NCBI RefSeq assembly: GCF_002113025.1
Contig: NZ_NEJH01000001.1
Location: 953,073-1,017,072 of the forward strand
Direction: 5' to 3'
Length of the DNA: 64,000 bases
DNA from: Pseudomonas sp. B28(2017)
Lineage (GTDB): Bacteria > Pseudomonadota > Gammaproteobacteria > Pseudomonadales > Pseudomonadaceae
The notes under the pieces are model-generated. The model was not told the origin of the DNA and did no database searches. It saw only the letters and a program-made list of their open reading frames with translations. Shown here one piece after another: positions 9,500-18,597 of the stretch (positions are counted from its first letter, which is position 1; each line of letters starts with the position of its first letter). Both the position numbers and the translations under genes were made by a program.

Positions 9500-12400
9500 T
9501 TAGACTTTCTCCACGTTGACCAGGAATGACTTGGATTCCGGGGTCTGGGTGTTGCCATCGCCGAGGAACGGCACCAGGGTGTTGGTCAGGTAACCGTGCC
9601 GCGTGAGCCCGGTGAACCCCCAGTGCAGCGGAATGCCGATCTGGTGCACCACCTGATTGTTGACCTGCAGCGGGCGAATCCGCTTGGTCACCACGGCCAC
9701 CGCTTCAATGAAGCCACGCTTGCTGGTGACCCGCACCCGGTCGCCGGCGACGATGCCTTTTTCCTTGGCCAGCACCTCGCCGATTTCCACGAACTGCTCG
9801 GGCTGGGCAATCGCGTTGAGCTTGCAATGCTTGCTCCAGAAGTGGAAATGTTCGGTCAGCCGGTAACTGGTGGCGGCGTACGGGTAGTCCTTGGCCACGC
9901 CGAGGGAATCCCAGACCGAATCGAAGATCCGTGCCGCCGGGTTGCTGGTGGCTTTCTTGTTTTGCGGGTGCAGCGGGTTGATGCCGATCGGTGTCTCGAA
10001 CGGCTCGTAGTGCTCGGGGAACGGGCCTTCGTTCATCTTGTCGACGGCGAAGAATCGCGCCACGCCTTCGGGGTTCATGATGAACGGATTCATCCCGGCT
10101 TCCGGCGGCACGTCGGCCTTGTAGTCCGGCACATCGGTGCCGGCCCAGGCTTTGCCGTTCCACCACACCAGGCGTTTTTTCGGATCCCACGGTTTGCCTT
10201 GCAAATCCGCCGAGGCGCGGTTGTAGAGAATCCGCCGGTTGGCCGGCCAGGCCCAGGCCCAGCCCTGATGCTGGTGCATGCCATACGGGTCGCTGTTGTC
10301 GCGACGGGCCATCTGGTTGCCCAGTTCGGTCCAGCTGCCACAGAAAATCCAGCAGCCGGACGCCGTGCTGCCGTCATCCTTGAGCTGGCCAAACCCGGCC
10401 AGTTGCGAATTGCCCTTGATCGCCGCGCCCGTAGCGTCGGTGAAGTCAGTGGTAGCGTAGCCGTTGACCTCCTTCGCCAGCTCCTCGGGCGAAGGTTCGT
10501 TCGGGATCTTGTACGGCCACGACAGCTTGAGCAGCGGATCGGGGTATTTGCCGCCTTCGGCCTGATAGCGCTGGCGCAGGCGCACGAACAGCTCGCTCAT
10601 GATCCGGATGTCGGTCTGCGCTTCACCCGGCCCGTCGGCACCCTTCCAGTGCCATTGCAGCCAGCGACTGCTGTTGACCAGCGAGCCGTCCTCCTCGGCA
10701 AAGCAAGTGGTGGGCAGGCGAATGACTTCGGTCTGGATGTCGGCACTCTTCACATCGTTGTACGACCCGACATTGCGCCAGAATTCCGAAGTTTCGGTGG
10801 CCAGCGGGTCCATCACCACCAGCCACTTAAGTTTGGCCAGTGCCGCGGTCACCCGGTTTTTGTCCGGCAACGCGGCAATCGGGTTGAAGCCCTGGCACAG
10901 GTAACCGTTGACCTTGCCCTGGCCCATCAAATCAAACACCTTGAGGATGTCGTATTGGGGAATGTCCAGTTTCGGCAGGTAGTCGTAGGCCCAGTTGTTC
11001 TCGGCCGTGGCGTTGGCGCCATACCAGGCTTTCATCAGGCTGACGTGGAATTTGCCGTAGTTCTGCCAGTAGGACAGTTGCCCCGGACGCAATGGTTTCT
11101 GCGTGCGCTTGAGGATGTAGGCGTTGTAATCCTGTTCGGCATCACCGGGTAGCGTGAGGTAGCCTGGCAGTGAGTTGGACAACAGCCCCAGGTCGGTCAG
11201 CCCCTGGATGTTGGAGTGCCCGCGCAAGGCATTCACGCCACCGCCCGGCATGCCGACGTTGCCCAGCAGCAATTGCACCATCGCCGCGCTGCGGATCATT
11301 TGCGCGCCAATCGAGTGCTGGGTCCAGCCCAGCGCATAGAGGATGGTCATGGTCTTGCCCGGTTGCGAGCAAGTAGCGATTTCCTCCCATATTTTCTGCA
11401 TGGCATCGACCGGCATGCCACAAATCTGGCTCGTCAGTTCTTTGCTGTAGCGGCTGTAATGCTGCTTCATCAACTGATAGACACAACGTGGGTCTTGCAA
11501 GGTCGGATCAACCTTGGCAAAGCCGTCCTCGCCCAGTTCATAACCCCAGCCGGACTTGTCGGTGTACAGGCGCTTGGCCGCGTCGTAGCCGCTGAAGATC
11601 CCGTCTTCGAAGCCATAGCCGGCTTTGACGATGAACGACACGTCGGTGTAGTTGCGCACGTACTCGTGCTGGATCTTGTCCTCGGTCAGCAGGTAATTGA
11701 TCAACCCGCCCATGAAGGCGATATCGGTGCCGGTACGGATCGGCGCGTAATAGTCGGCCACCGAGGCGGTCCGGGTAAACCGCGGGTCGACCACGATCAG
11801 CCGCGCCTTGTTGTGCGCCTTGGCCTCGGTCACCCACTTGAAGCCGCACGGGTGCGCTTCTGCTGCGTTGCCGCCCATCACCAGAACCAGATTCGCGTTG
11901 GCGATATCGGTCCAGGTGTTGGTCATGGCACCACGGCCGTACGTCGGGGCAAGACTTGCCACCGTCGGGCCGTGTCAGACACGCGCCTGGTTATCGAACC
12001 CCAGCATGCCGAGACTGCGAACCACCTTGTGGGTGATGTAGCCCGCTTCACTGGAGGCCGCCGATGCTGCGAGGAAACCGGTGGTCAGCCAGCGGTTTAC
12101 CGTTTGGCCCTGGGCATTCTTCTCGGTGAAGTTGGCATCGCGGTCGGCCTTCATCAGGTCGGCGACGCGATCGAGCGCTTCATCCCAGGAGATGCGGGTC
12201 CACTCGGTGCTGCCGGGTTTGCGCGTCTGCGGATATTGCAGGCGGCCCGGGCTGTGAATGAAATCCAGCAGGCCTGCGCCTTTGGGGCAAAGGGTGCCGC
12301 GGTTGACCGGGTGGTCGGCGTCACCTTCGATGTGGATGATGTTTTGCGCGACATTCTTCGCCGTATCGCCCTGGCTGTACATGATCAAGCCGCAACCGAC

Positions 12401-12565
12401 CGAGCAATACGGGCAGGTGTTGCGGGTTTCATGGGTGTGGGCGAGCTTGAAGTGACGCACCTGTTCGGCAAAGGCTGGCGTCGGGGCCATGCCCAACGCG
12501 CCCAGGCTAGAGCCTGCAAGGCCGATGCCGGCGACCTTGAAGAACTGACGACGGCTGAGATCCAT
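9500..12565 (-). CDS. fdoG: Selenocysteine formate dehydrogenase catalytic (alpha) subunit; UGA at codon 197 read as Sec
   Basis: 1021 residues if the in-frame TGA at complement 11975-11977 is read as selenocysteine; without readthrough it splits into two frames. The N-terminus has a Tat signal (SRRQFFKVAG at residues 4-13) ending near AFAEQ, so the protein is exported folded. A [4Fe-4S] motif CPYCSVGCG follows. Sec197 sits in VUHGPTVASLAPTYGRGAMTN, the typical formate-oxidising active-site segment, followed by molybdopterin-binding domains. The length matches FdnG/FdoG (about 1015). The ATG at 12565 has AGGAG 7 bases upstream. It is the first gene of the fdoGHI-fdhE-selAB-selC transcription unit and oxidises periplasmic formate. 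Confidence 0.96.
11933..11977 (-). promoter_or_regulatory. SECIS element and selenocysteine UGA of fdoG
   Basis: On the minus strand the UGA at 11977-11975 is followed by CACGGCCCGACGGTGGCAAG and then TCTTGCCCCGACGTACGGCC. The centre can pair as GGCAA/TTGCC around a short GUC-containing loop. This resembles the apical AGUCU/GGUCU loops of the E. coli fdnG and fdhF SECIS hairpins. Spacing from the UGA to the loop is about 20 bases, as needed for SelB-dependent decoding. Confidence 0.85.
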
Positions 12566-12715
12566 CGTGCACTCCTGATCAGGTGGCGCCCGGTACATGG
12601 CCGGGCTTTTTTGAACAACCACGGTCGCGGCAGTCTGGCTGCCGACACTACAAACTGTAGTCAATACTGTCGAATTCACCATGACAGCCGACCGTCGGCC
12701 CCCCGGACACAAACC

Positions 12716-12816
12716 ACTGTAGGAGCGAGCTTGATCCGGGCGGCGTTCCGACGATGGTGTGTCAGTTGAGTGAGTGTCGACTGATACTCCATCGCGAGCG
12801 TGCTCGCTCCTACAGG
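12716..12816. repeat. Inverted pair of REP elements
   Basis: One copy with core TGTAGGAGCGAGCTTG lies near 12718-12734. An inverted copy CGCGAGCGTGCTCGCTCCTACA lies near 12792-12813. The left copy is degenerate after GAGCTTG. They occupy most of the roughly 300 bases between fdoG and the divergent C-S lyase gene. I see no other clear feature there. Confidence 0.8.
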
Positions 12817-12868
12817 GGGTTGGCGATTATCATGGCGCCATAACCAACCTGCAGTTACGAGACCCCGC

Positions 12869-14023
12869 ATGACTTTCGATTTTGATCAGGTGTTCGACCG
12901 CCACAACACCGGCAGTACCAAGTGGAGTCGCTACCCGGCCGACGTGTTGCCGATGTGGGTCGCCGACATGGATTTCGCTGCGCCGCCGGTGATCATCCAG
13001 GCCCTGCAAAAGCGCCTGGAACACCCGATGGTCGGTTACAGCGTGGCCCAGGATGATCTGCGCGAGGCGATCGTTGCCGACCTCTGGAACAAATACGCCT
13101 GGCGCGTCGAGCCCCAGGAGCTGATTTTCCTGCCGGGCGTCGAGTCGGGCTTCAACATGGCATTGAAGGCCCTGGTGCAGCCGCAACAGAACGTCGTCGT
13201 GCAGGTTCCGAACTACCCACCGCTGCGCCACGCCCCCGGGCATTGGGGCCTGAACAAGGTCGAGCTGAATTTCGAAGCGCAAGCCGATGGCACCTACACC
13301 ACGCCGCTGGATGCCTTGAGCCAGTCACTGCAAGGGGGTGGCGCACTGCTGCTGAGCAACCCGCATAATCCGCTGGGCAAGGCCTTCCCCCGCGCAGAAC
13401 TGCAAGCCATTGCCGACATTTGCCTTGAGCATGATGCCTGGATCATTTCCGACGAGATCCACGCCGAGTTGTGCTTCGATGGCCGCACGCACATTCCGAT
13501 GGCCACCCTGAGCCCGCAGATCGCCCAGCGCACCATCACGCTGATGTCGGCGAGCAAGGCCTACAATATTGCCGGCCTGAAAACCTCGTTCATGATCATC
13601 CAGGACCGCCACCTGCGCGAGAAGGTCAACCACGCCCGTTGCGGCATGGTCGACAGTGTCAATCCGCTGGGCATGGAGGCCACCCGCGTCGCCTACAGCG
13701 AAGCCGCGCCATGGCTGGCCGCGCTGAAGGTCTACCTGCAGGGCAACCGCGATTTCCTCGCCGAGGCCGTGCGTACCCGCCTGCCGGGTATCACCATGAA
13801 CCTGCCGCAAAGCACCTATCTGGCATGGCTCGACTGCACGGCACTGGGACTGGACAACCCGCAGCAGTTCTTCCTCGAACAGGCCAGGGTCGGTTTGAGC
13901 GCCGGCCTGGACTTTGGCGATGACTGCAAACAGTTCGTGCGCCTGAATTTCGGTTGCCCACGGTCGCTGCTGGAAGAAGGCATTGCGCGGATGGAGCGCA
14001 GTTTGCGCCATCTCAAGGCCTGA
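12869..14023 (+). CDS. MalY/PatB family PLP-dependent C-S lyase / aminotransferase
   Basis: 384 residues from the ATG at 12869 (MTFDFDQVFDR); an upstream in-frame start runs into REP sequence and is rejected. The fold-type I aminotransferase is recognisable. The N-terminus TKWSRYPADVLPMWVADMDF is characteristic of MalY/PatB cystathionine beta-lyase-like enzymes. LLLSNPHNPLGKAF, the ISDEIHAEL segment and the SASKAYNIAGLK segment with its PLP lysine follow. A conserved arginine is expected in FVRLNFGCPRSLLEEG. Known members cleave C-S bonds of cystathionine or similar thioether amino acids. Exact substrate unknown. It stands alone between two REP pairs. Confidence 0.88.
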   Translation: MTFDFDQVFDRHNTGSTKWSRYPADVLPMWVADMDFAAPPVIIQALQKRLEHPMVGYSVAQDDLREAIVADLWNKYAWRVEPQELIFLPGVESGFNMALKALVQPQQNVVVQVPNYPPLRHAPGHWGLNKVELNFEAQADGTYTTPLDALSQSLQGGGALLLSNPHNPLGKAFPRAELQAIADICLEHDAWIISDEIHAELCFDGRTHIPMATLSPQIAQRTITLMSASKAYNIAGLKTSFMIIQDRHLREKVNHARCGMVDSVNPLGMEATRVAYSEAAPWLAALKVYLQGNRDFLAEAVRTRLPGITMNLPQSTYLAWLDCTALGLDNPQQFFLEQARVGLSAGLDFGDDCKQFVRLNFGCPRSLLEEGIARMERSLRHLKA

Positions 14024-14030
14024 TATCCCC

Positions 14031-14124
14031 CTGTAGGAGCGAGCTTGCTCGCGATGGCGCAGTGTCAGTCAGCATCAATGTCGACTGTGCCGACGCCATC
14101 GCGGGCAAGCCCGCTCCCACAGGG
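14031..14124. repeat. Inverted pair of REP elements overlapping the helicase 3' end
   Basis: CTGTAGGAGCGAGCTTGCTCGC begins at 14031, and an inverted copy GCGGGCAAGCCCGCTCCCAC ends near 14120. The arms are separated by about 50 bases containing imperfect pairing. The stop codon of the minus-strand helicase gene (14065-14067) lies inside this pair. Confidence 0.9.
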
Positions 14125-16413
14125 TGACAACCCGATGCTTTGATGCTCCGAGCAATTGCCTGCTATGGCCCACCAACGCGGCAGCAACTGCTTGACCTTG
14201 CCCTCGCCAAAACGGTCATCGATCAACATCACCACTCCTTGGTCCTGTTGCGTACGAATGACCCGTCCAGCGGCCTGCACCACTTTCTGTATGCCGGGAA
14301 ACAGATACGTATAGTCGTAACCGGTGCCAAAAATGGCGGCCATGCGCCGTTTCAGTTGCTCGTTCACCGGATTGAGCTGTGCCAGCCCCAACGTGGCGAT
14401 AAATGCGCCGATCAACCGGGCACCGGGTAAATCGATGCCTTCACCAAAGGCCCCGCCCAGTACCGCAAAGCCGACACCCTGGCCGTCGGCGTGGAATTGA
14501 TCGAGAAACTGCTGACGTTGCGCTTCGCCCATGCCTCGGGACTGCGACCACAGACTGATATGCGGATGTTTCTCGGCGAGTAACTGCGCCACCTGCTGCA
14601 AATAATCGAAACTGCTGAAAAACGCCAGGTAATTGCCGGGGCGTTTGCAGAACTGCCTGGCGATCAAGTCCACGATCGGTTCGAGAGAGGACTGGCGATG
14701 GACGAACCGCGTGGAGATCTGATTGACGATGTGCACTTGCAGTTGATCGGCATGAAACGGCGATTCGACGTCGATACACACCGTATCCGCCGGTGTTCCC
14801 AGTAAATCGGCGTAATAGTGCCGGGGGCTGAGGGTTGCGGAAAACAGCACCGTGCTGCGCGCGGCAGTCAGGCGCGGGCGGATGAGCCCGGCGGGAACCA
14901 CATTGCGCAGGCACAGCTGCGAGAGATTGCGCTTGCGCTCAAGATCACGCTTGCTGATGTCGAACAGGAACTGCTCATCGAACAGTTCGGCCACCCGGCA
15001 AAAATGCAGCATGTCGAAGTAAAAGCCCCGCAGTGTGCTGTCCAGTCCTTGCGGGTGATCGTTCATATAATCACCCATGCTGGCGCTGCACGATGAAAGT
15101 GCCTGAAGGAGCTTTTCCGGCGCCTTGTCATAGGCTTGGTAGGCGCCGGTTTGTGCGTTATGCAGGGCATTCCACTCGCGGTTGACCCGCTGCATCGGCT
15201 TTTTCAGCACTTCGGGTGCGGTTTTGCGCACGCTGTTGAAGGTCGCCTGATCGAGACTGGCGCTGTACATCTGCCGGCCGCGTTCCACCAGGTTATGGGC
15301 TTCGTCGACCAGCACCGCGACTTTCCAGTTGTTGGCCTGGGCCAGACCGAACAGCAGCGCGCTGAAATCGAAATAATAGTTGTAGTCGGCAACCACCACG
15401 TCGGCCCAGCGCGCCATTTCCTGGCTCAGGTAATACGGACACACATCGTGTGCCAGGGCGACCTCGCGCAAGGCGCTCTGGTTCAACAGGCTCAGTTGAC
15501 TGGCCGCCTGCCGGGCGGCGGGCAGGCGATCGTAGAAACCCCGGGCCAGTGGACAGGACTCGCCGTGGCAGGCTTTATCCGGGTGTTCGCAGGCCTTGTC
15601 CCGGGCGATCATCTCCAGCACCCGCAACGGCGGAGAATCGGCGCTGGCAAGAATCACTTGCGCGGCGTCCAGGGCCAGTTTGCGTCCCGGGGTTTTCGCC
15701 GTGAGGAAGAACACTTTGTCCAGTTGCTGCGGCGCCAGCGTCTTGAGCACGGGAAACAAGGTGCCCAGGGTTTTACCAATGCCAGTGGGTGCCTGGGCCA
15801 TCAGGCAGCGCCCCGTGCTGACAGCCTTGAACACAGACTCGGCCAGGTGGCGCTGTCCCGTCCGAAAATCGGTGTGGGGAAACGCCAGATGCTGCGCCGC
15901 AAGATTGCGCCCGTCGCGATGGGCGACTTCCTGTTGCGCCCATTGGAGGAAACTTGCGCAGTGCAGCTCGAAGAACTGTCGCAGTTGCGCGGCCTCGAAG
16001 GGCTCGACCAGGCAGGTTTCCTTTTCGCTGACGATATCGAAATACACAAGCGCAAGATTGATCTGTGACAGATCCAGTTTCCGGCACATCAACCAGCCGT
16101 AGATCTTGGCCTGGGCCCAATGCAATTGACGGTGGTTGGCCGGTTGTTGGCTCAGATCACCGCGGTAGGTCTTGACCTCTTCCAGGCAGTTTTGCCCAGG
16201 GTCATAACCATCCGCCCTGCCCTTGACCGTCAATGTTTGATACTGGCCTTCAAGAGCGACTTCGCTTTGATAGCCCTCACTGCGGCGCGATGCCACCGTA
16301 CGGTGCCCGACGATGCCCTCCAGTGCGGTAGGCGACGGAGTGAAACGCAGATCGAGGTCGCCGGTCTTGGCCGTGAACTCGCACAGGGCCCGCACCGCGA
16401 TGCTGTAGCTCAA
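14065..16413 (-). CDS. DinG/Rad3-family (XPD-like) ATP-dependent DNA helicase
   Basis: About 782 residues from a TTG start at 16413, which overlaps the upstream gene's stop as TTGA. Superfamily 2 motifs are visible: QAPTGIGKTLGTLFP (Walker A), VLVDEAHNLVERG (DEAH box) and VLFSATLSP. A C-terminal AGRVIRTQQDQGVVMLIDDRF segment corresponds to motif VI. Cysteines near CEHPDKACHGESCPL could hold an iron-sulfur cluster as in XPD and DinG. The N-terminal part has a Cas4/PD-(D/E)XK-like look (GRADGYD ... LEEVKTYRGD), suggesting a nuclease-like domain fused ahead of the helicase. The last ~19 residues (PCGSGLARDGVG...) are translated from a REP element. It probably acts in DNA repair with the FAN1 homologue. 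Confidence 0.88.
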   Translation of the reverse strand: MSYSIAVRALCEFTAKTGDLDLRFTPSPTALEGIVGHRTVASRRSEGYQSEVALEGQYQTLTVKGRADGYDPGQNCLEEVKTYRGDLSQQPANHRQLHWAQAKIYGWLMCRKLDLSQINLALVYFDIVSEKETCLVEPFEAAQLRQFFELHCASFLQWAQQEVAHRDGRNLAAQHLAFPHTDFRTGQRHLAESVFKAVSTGRCLMAQAPTGIGKTLGTLFPVLKTLAPQQLDKVFFLTAKTPGRKLALDAAQVILASADSPPLRVLEMIARDKACEHPDKACHGESCPLARGFYDRLPAARQAASQLSLLNQSALREVALAHDVCPYYLSQEMARWADVVVADYNYYFDFSALLFGLAQANNWKVAVLVDEAHNLVERGRQMYSASLDQATFNSVRKTAPEVLKKPMQRVNREWNALHNAQTGAYQAYDKAPEKLLQALSSCSASMGDYMNDHPQGLDSTLRGFYFDMLHFCRVAELFDEQFLFDISKRDLERKRNLSQLCLRNVVPAGLIRPRLTAARSTVLFSATLSPRHYYADLLGTPADTVCIDVESPFHADQLQVHIVNQISTRFVHRQSSLEPIVDLIARQFCKRPGNYLAFFSSFDYLQQVAQLLAEKHPHISLWSQSRGMGEAQRQQFLDQFHADGQGVGFAVLGGAFGEGIDLPGARLIGAFIATLGLAQLNPVNEQLKRRMAAIFGTGYDYTYLFPGIQKVVQAAGRVIRTQQDQGVVMLIDDRFGEGKVKQLLPRWWAIAGNCSEHQSIGLSPCGSGLARDGVGTVDIDAD

Positions 16414-18077
16414 GCGCCCTGCTCCGCCCATTGCACATAACACACGGCAATCGGCATGTGGTGTTCATGACAGAACTCCAGCCAGCGAAGCTGGTTATCC
16501 TGCAAGCGATCCCCCGGGCCTTTGACTTCGATCATGCGGTAGGTCTTTTGCTGCGGCCAGAACTGGATCAGGTCCGGCATGCCGGCGCGATTGGCCTTGA
16601 TGTCGAGCAACAACCGGTTGAACCAGTGCCTGAGGTGCTCGGCCGGCAAGCAGTCCAGGGCTTGTTCCAGCAATTCATCGCTCAGTACGTTCCAGAACAC
16701 GAAGGGCGACTGCACGCCCCGTTTTTCGTTATAACGCCGATGAATGGTCGACAGGTATCGCCCATCGTCGAGTTCCGCAAGGCAGGCTTCGAACAGGTCA
16801 GCCCGGCGCTCATGGAAGTCTTCGTTGAGCAGGTCCACCGGGCCGCGCTGGAACGGGTGGAAAAAGGCCCCCGGCAACGGCGCAAAAATGGCTGGCCAGC
16901 ACAGCAGGCCGAACAGTGAGTTGATCAGGCTGTTTTCGACGTAATGCACCGGCGCCGAATCTTCCGTCAGGTGCGCTTGAACGTGAAACTCCACCGACAT
17001 CTCCGGGTCGGTTCTGGGCAGTTGCAGTTCCAGACGCAGCATGTCCCGCGCAGACGGACGTTTCACGGGCGGACCGCCCAGTTTGCGCCGCAGTCGGGGC
17101 AACATGCGCAGCAACTGTTGTTGTTCGGCGGCGCTTTGTGGTGATTGTTCGGCCTGGGTGGCGAGGTCCAGGGCCCGCTCGTATTCCCCGCAACGTTCCA
17201 GCACGCGGATCGACCGCTGACGTGCGCCGGGGTAGGCACAATTGCGGTACAACGCCAGCGCCATGGAGAAATCCGCCATGCGTTCGCAGTGCTGGGCGAT
17301 CTGGAACAGCAGCTTGTCACGACGCCTTTGCAGCCAGGGGTTGATCAGCGTCAACCCGTTGATCTGCTCAATGATGCCGGCCAACGCCTCACCGGCCTCG
17401 AAGCGCTGCTGGCATTGGTGGAGGAACATGCAGGCGTCCACGTCCTCGCGGCTGCGAAAACCCCGGGAATCAGCGCAGAATTCGACTTTTTCGTAGGTGA
17501 AGATACCAAGGTCGGCCAGCACGAATTCGGACCAGTCCTGATAAAGATTGCCGAAAAACATCAAGCGCAAGCGATCGCACAGGCCCATGACAGTCAAACT
17601 GAACAAGCGCTCGTTCAGCGACGGACACCACTCACCGAAACTACGCGCTTCGGGAAACTGCTCGACCAGCATCAACAGCCAATCGGTCTTTTTGCCCTTG
17701 GGCTGATCGATGGCGTTGCCAAAATATTGAACGACTTCGGCCTTGAGCAGCAGGTCGAACAACACCTCGACCGACAATGGCAGTTTTTCATCGAGCCACC
17801 CCAGTGCCACGAGCGGTTCGGCAGCGCTGGCAATGTCACCGATTTCGGCGTAATGCAGTTTGCTGCACCTGAAATGAATGCCCTTGCGCATCACCATCCT
17901 GACCAGCAATGCCCGGGATTCGCGAGACAAATCATTGAAGTCGCGAATGAATCGCTGCTCCTCGACGCTCAACACATCGCCATAGCGATGCTCAAGCCAA
18001 TCAAGCACTTGTGTGAAGTTGTTCAAGTAATAGAACGGATCGTCGAGGGGGGTTTCAGTCACGGAAAAATGGGCCAT
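16410..18077 (-). CDS. FAN1-type structure-specific nuclease (VRR-NUC domain)
   Basis: 555 residues, close to the 559-residue P. aeruginosa FAN1 homologue. The N-terminal half is helical, with the FNDLSRESRALLVRMVMRKG segment near residue 50 corresponding to the SAP-like DNA-binding region and TPR-like helices in the middle. The C-terminal VRR-NUC domain has the catalytic elements GMPDLIQFW, IEVKGPGDRLQDNQLRWLEF and AVCYVQW, giving the PD...EVK Mg2+ site. FAN1 enzymes cut 5' flaps and unhook DNA interstrand crosslinks. ATG at 18077. It overlaps the helicase start, so the two are probably translationally coupled and function together. Confidence 0.92.
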   Translation of the reverse strand: MAHFSVTETPLDDPFYYLNNFTQVLDWLEHRYGDVLSVEEQRFIRDFNDLSRESRALLVRMVMRKGIHFRCSKLHYAEIGDIASAAEPLVALGWLDEKLPLSVEVLFDLLLKAEVVQYFGNAIDQPKGKKTDWLLMLVEQFPEARSFGEWCPSLNERLFSLTVMGLCDRLRLMFFGNLYQDWSEFVLADLGIFTYEKVEFCADSRGFRSREDVDACMFLHQCQQRFEAGEALAGIIEQINGLTLINPWLQRRRDKLLFQIAQHCERMADFSMALALYRNCAYPGARQRSIRVLERCGEYERALDLATQAEQSPQSAAEQQQLLRMLPRLRRKLGGPPVKRPSARDMLRLELQLPRTDPEMSVEFHVQAHLTEDSAPVHYVENSLINSLFGLLCWPAIFAPLPGAFFHPFQRGPVDLLNEDFHERRADLFEACLAELDDGRYLSTIHRRYNEKRGVQSPFVFWNVLSDELLEQALDCLPAEHLRHWFNRLLLDIKANRAGMPDLIQFWPQQKTYRMIEVKGPGDRLQDNQLRWLEFCHEHHMPIAVCYVQWAEQGA

Positions 18078-18269
18078 GGCGAGCGAATACTGGTTATGCG
18101 TACAGATACCAGCAACGCCCTCCCCGATGCAATCGGAAAAGGATGGGCGGAAGCGCTGTCAGGTATTTTTTCCAGCGCGTCGAACTTTCTGCCGATCCAT
18201 GGCACCAACCGCGTTAGAGGTGCTGTCGCGCACGACAGTCGCAGCATTTTTGAAGGCTGAGAGGTGGTT

Positions 18270-18488
18270 ATGAACATCAATACTCTGGGTTTGCCATTGG
18301 CGGTAGCGGCCTTTCTGGTACTGGCCGGTTGTTCTACGCCAACGGTGGTGACCCTGCAGAACGGCACCCAGTATTTGACCAAGGACATGCCGAATACCAA
18401 GAATGGCTTCTTCGAATTCGAGGATATTTCCGGGGCGAAAGTGAAAGTCAGGGCCGACGAAGTGACCACCATTCGCCAGGAAGACTGA
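18270..18488 (+). CDS. YgdI/YgdR-family small lipoprotein (DUF903)
   Basis: 72 residues from the ATG at 18270; an in-frame GTG at 18264 is less likely. The signal peptide ends in the lipobox LAGC at about residues 18-21, so the mature protein is lipid-anchored. The remainder is a single small beta-barrel-like domain with VVTLQNGTQYLTKDMP and VRADEVTTIRQED, typical of the YgdI/YgdR family. Function is not established. It is transcribed divergently from the FAN1-like gene across about 190 bases that contain no other gene. Confidence 0.85.
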   Translation: MNINTLGLPLAVAAFLVLAGCSTPTVVTLQNGTQYLTKDMPNTKNGFFEFEDISGAKVKVRADEVTTIRQED

Positions 18489-18504
18489 ATACCGCATTAT
18501 CGTT

Positions 18505-18575
18505 CTTCGCGAGCAGTCTCGCTCCCACAGGAGTTCGTGTGATTCTTGTGGGAGCGAGCCTGCTTGCGAAGAGGC
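18505..18575. repeat. Inverted pair of REP elements
   Basis: TTCGCGAGCAGTCTCGCTCCCACAG and the inverted GTGGGAGCGAGCCTGCTTGCGAA are separated by about 15 bases. They lie between the lipoprotein gene and the 3' end of the lipase gene, and could form a convergent terminator-like hairpin. Confidence 0.85.
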
Positions 18576-18597
18576 CCTTACAGGCGCCGCATCATCC

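Noticed and set aside
9596..12769. Two ~517-codon plus-strand frames opposite fdoG
   Set aside because: They lie over the formate dehydrogenase alpha gene, whose Tat signal, cluster motif and Sec region are clear.
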